A DNA stretch of 64,000 nt. It comes from Flavobacterium azooxidireducens. GTDB taxonomy: Bacteria > Bacteroidota > Bacteroidia > Flavobacteriales > Flavobacteriaceae. The stretch covers positions 1,240,001 through 1,304,000 of the forward strand of contig NZ_CP096205.1 in assembly GCF_023195775.1 (NCBI RefSeq), read 5' to 3'. The first letter of the stretch is position 1; every line of letters starts with the position of its first letter. Below, piece by piece: positions 62,078 through 64,000 of the stretch. Made by a program: the position numbers and the translations under genes. The notes under the pieces are model-generated. The model ran no database searches, was not told the origin of the DNA, and was given only the letters and a program-made list of their open reading frames with translations.

Positions 62078-63508
62078 ATGCCAATCAACAAAAAAACCAA
62101 AATTGTTGCCACATTAGGGCCAGCTTGTAGCACCAAAGAAGTTATTAAAAACATGATTGATGCCGGAGTAAATGTATTCCGTATTAATTTTTCGCATGCT
62201 GATTATGAAGATGTGAAAGAACGCATCAACATCATCCGTGGATTAAATGATGAATTTGGATACACAACTGCCATTTTAGCCGATTTGCAAGGCCCAAAAC
62301 TACGTGTAGGCGTGATGAAAGAAGATGTTGTAGTGAGCAAAGGTGATATTATTACTTTTCAAACTGCAGAAGATGTTCCCGGAACGGCTGAACGTGTTTA
62401 TATGAATTACAAAGAATTTCCGAGAGATGTAAATCCGGGTGAAAAAATTCTTTTAGACGATGGAAAATTAATGTTCGAAGCTCTTGAAACCAATGGAACA
62501 ACTGAAGTAGTTTGTAAAGTTATTCAAGGAGGACCATTAAAATCGAAAAAAGGTGTAAATCTTCCGAATACAAAAGTTTCTTTGCCGGCTTTGACCAAAA
62601 AAGATATCAAAGATGCTCTTTTTGCTATTGAAAATGAAGTAGATTGGATTGCACTTTCTTTCGTGAGAACGCCAAAAGATTTAGAAGAATTGCAGGATTT
62701 GATTGCAAAACATTCTTCGTATAAAATTCCGATTATTGCTAAAATCGAGAAACCGGAAGCGGTGGAAAACATTGATAAAATTGTTGCTTTTTGCGATGGC
62801 TTGATGGTTGCTCGTGGTGATTTGGGTGTAGAAGTTCCCGCGGAGGAAGTTCCGTTGATTCAGAAAAAACTGATTCACAGAGCCAAAACAGCACGAATTC
62901 CTGTTATTGTTGCTACTCAAATGATGGAAACAATGATTACTAGTTTAACCCCAACTAGAGCAGAAGTAAACGACGTTGCCAACTCTGTTATGGATGGTGC
63001 CGATGCCGTAATGCTTTCCGGAGAAACTTCGGTAGGAAACTATCCTGTGGAAGTGATTGAAACGATGTCAAAAATCATTCGATCAGTTGAAGACAGTCCG
63101 CTAATTCAAGTTCCGCATAATCCTCCTCACGTTCGCACAAAACGATTTATTACCAAATCAATTTGTTATCATGCGGCAATTATGGCGAATGAAATTAAAG
63201 CAAAAGCCATTTCTACCTTAACAAACAGTGGTTATACTGCTTTTCAGATTTCGGCTTGGCGACCAAGTGCCCATATTTTGGTTTTTACATCAAACAAAAG
63301 AATTTTAACCCAATTGAATTTGCTTTGGGGTGTTCGTTCTTTTTATTATGATAAGTTTGCCAGTACAGATGACACCGTGGAAGATGTAAACAAATTAGCT
63401 AAAGAGAAAGGTTTTGTAGAAAAAGGTGATATGGTTATCAACTTAGCTGCCATGCCAATTGCTGAAAAAGGAATGGTAAATACGTTGAGGGTTTCAGATA
63501 TTTCGTAA
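62078..63508 (+). CDS. pyk: pyruvate kinase
   Basis: This 476-residue glycolytic enzyme makes pyruvate and ATP from phosphoenolpyruvate and ADP. It shows TKIVATLGPACS near the start, NFSHADYEDVKERI, the active-site signature IPIIAKIEKPEAVENID with the catalytic Lys, MVARGDLGVE and VMLSGETSVGNYP. The domain order is barrel, B domain (about 70-170) and C-terminal effector domain. It is probably transcribed with the preceding IPExxxVDY gene. Confidence 0.98.
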   Translation: MPINKKTKIVATLGPACSTKEVIKNMIDAGVNVFRINFSHADYEDVKERINIIRGLNDEFGYTTAILADLQGPKLRVGVMKEDVVVSKGDIITFQTAEDVPGTAERVYMNYKEFPRDVNPGEKILLDDGKLMFEALETNGTTEVVCKVIQGGPLKSKKGVNLPNTKVSLPALTKKDIKDALFAIENEVDWIALSFVRTPKDLEELQDLIAKHSSYKIPIIAKIEKPEAVENIDKIVAFCDGLMVARGDLGVEVPAEEVPLIQKKLIHRAKTARIPVIVATQMMETMITSLTPTRAEVNDVANSVMDGADAVMLSGETSVGNYPVEVIETMSKIIRSVEDSPLIQVPHNPPHVRTKRFITKSICYHAAIMANEIKAKAISTLTNSGYTAFQISAWRPSAHILVFTSNKRILTQLNLLWGVRSFYYDKFASTDDTVEDVNKLAKEKGFVEKGDMVINLAAMPIAEKGMVNTLRVSDIS

Positions 63509-63529
63509 AAACCGAAGTAAATAAATATA

Positions 63530-63557
63530 AAAGGAGCTAAAATTAGCTCCTTTTTTT
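63530..63557. terminator. bidirectional terminator between pyk and the PAS gene
   Basis: AAAGGAGCTAA and TTAGCTCCTTT (63530-63540 and 63543-63553) form a perfect 11-bp stem with a 2-base loop. It is followed by T runs on both strands, so it can stop both convergent genes. Confidence 0.9.
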
Positions 63558-63984
63558 ATGCTGCTTTTTCAAACGCTATGAAATTTGTTAGTTCGCCTGA
63601 TTTATTAAAAACCGGAAAACCTTTGATGTGGCATTGGTAAGTTGAACCATTTTTACAATAATTCGTTATAATTTTGTCGAACGGTTGTTGATTTTTTACT
63701 GCCAAACTTATTTCTTTAGATGTTTGCAGACAAGTTGCTTCACCTTGAAACATTTTTGGAGACTTTCCTATAACTTCTTCCGGATGATAGCCGTTCATTC
63801 GAACCATATTTTTGGTGGAGAAAACAATTTTCAGATTTGGACAAGTAACTACAACAACAGTATCAATATCTATCGATTTATTCAAATTAAAATCTGTTTT
63901 CCAACTATTAAAAGCGGCCAAAAGCTGTAACTGATTTTGATCTGATATAATTTTGTTTAGTTGATTTAAAAAATCACCATACAA
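63556..63984 (-). CDS. single-domain PAS protein, LOV-like without photoactive cysteine
   Basis: This 142-residue protein has an N-terminal helix region and a PAS domain (about 40-140). The order of NGYHPEEVIGKSPKMFQG, NYCKNGSTYQCHIKGFPVF and FIAFEK follows flavin-binding LOV domains, whose core is GxNCRFLQG. Here SPKMFQG replaces it, so the adduct-forming Cys is Pro and no canonical photocycle is possible. There is no output domain; it may signal by binding a partner. The start near 63984 leaves a complete frame. Confidence 0.8.
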   Translation of the reverse strand: MYGDFLNQLNKIISDQNQLQLLAAFNSWKTDFNLNKSIDIDTVVVVTCPNLKIVFSTKNMVRMNGYHPEEVIGKSPKMFQGEATCLQTSKEISLAVKNQQPFDKIITNYCKNGSTYQCHIKGFPVFNKSGELTNFIAFEKAA

Positions 63985-64000
63985 ATCCCACGTAGTTAGT

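Overview
The window reads as a chromosomal segment of a member of the Flavobacteriaceae (Bacteroidota), close to Flavobacterium. The evidence is the low G+C content, SusC/SusD proteins, several proteins with type IX secretion (T9SS) sorting domains of types A and B, a five-helix succinate dehydrogenase membrane anchor, an IPExxxVDY-family protein, promoters of the Bacteroidota type (TTTG, 19-21 bases, TAnnTTTG) and few Shine-Dalgarno sequences. No tRNA, rRNA, CRISPR array, transposase or phage gene was seen.

Region 1 (1-16.6 kb) is a polysaccharide utilisation locus for a beta-glucan, probably laminarin or a beta-1,3/1,6-glucan. On the minus strand the order is SusC, SusD, two PKD-type surface lipoproteins, a GH16 endoglucanase, two GH30 enzymes and a GH3 beta-glucosidase. 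A divergent 976-residue membrane-spanning sensor/regulator (propeller, Y_Y_Y, LuxR-type helix-turn-helix) sits beside susC. A perfect dyad lies near the middle of the shared intergenic region, and stem-loops separate the binding/uptake genes from the enzymes.

Region 2 (16.6-30.5 kb) holds the sdhCAB operon, an operon of a VPS10-like Asp-box protein, a ChaN-type lipoprotein-family protein and an unknown lipoprotein, a PepP-type aminopeptidase, a large T9SS type B protein and an alpha/beta hydrolase. A dispersed palindromic repeat has apparently gone in frame into the signal peptide of the ChaN-type gene.

Region 3 (30.5-44.3 kb) is mostly housekeeping: an AddB-like nuclease, an OmpA-family protein with thrombospondin type 3 repeats, Kbl, an AddA-like helicase/nuclease, SodA, a long PurF-type enzyme, a PfkB-family kinase and two small membrane proteins. 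Between sodA and purF lie two tandem ~74-nt elements on the minus strand. Each has a conserved -7 promoter box, an invariant 30-nt core and its own terminator with a different stem sequence, so they look like a pair of small RNA genes.

Region 4 (44.4-57.4 kb) is an accessory island on the minus strand. It starts with a 148-residue protein consisting of a signal peptide, one YD (RHS) strand, a CxxC motif and a type A T9SS domain. Next comes a 2483-residue SpvB/FG-GAP/FN3/RHS protein with a C-terminal domain resembling polymorphic toxin type 23, then two very AT-rich lipoproteins (candidate immunity proteins), a small outer-membrane barrel and a 1071-residue T9SS type B protein.

Region 5 (57.8-64 kb) is core metabolism and RNA processing: rnhA, purN, acpP, fabF, rnc, an IPExxxVDY protein, pyk and a LOV-like PAS protein that lacks the photoactive cysteine.
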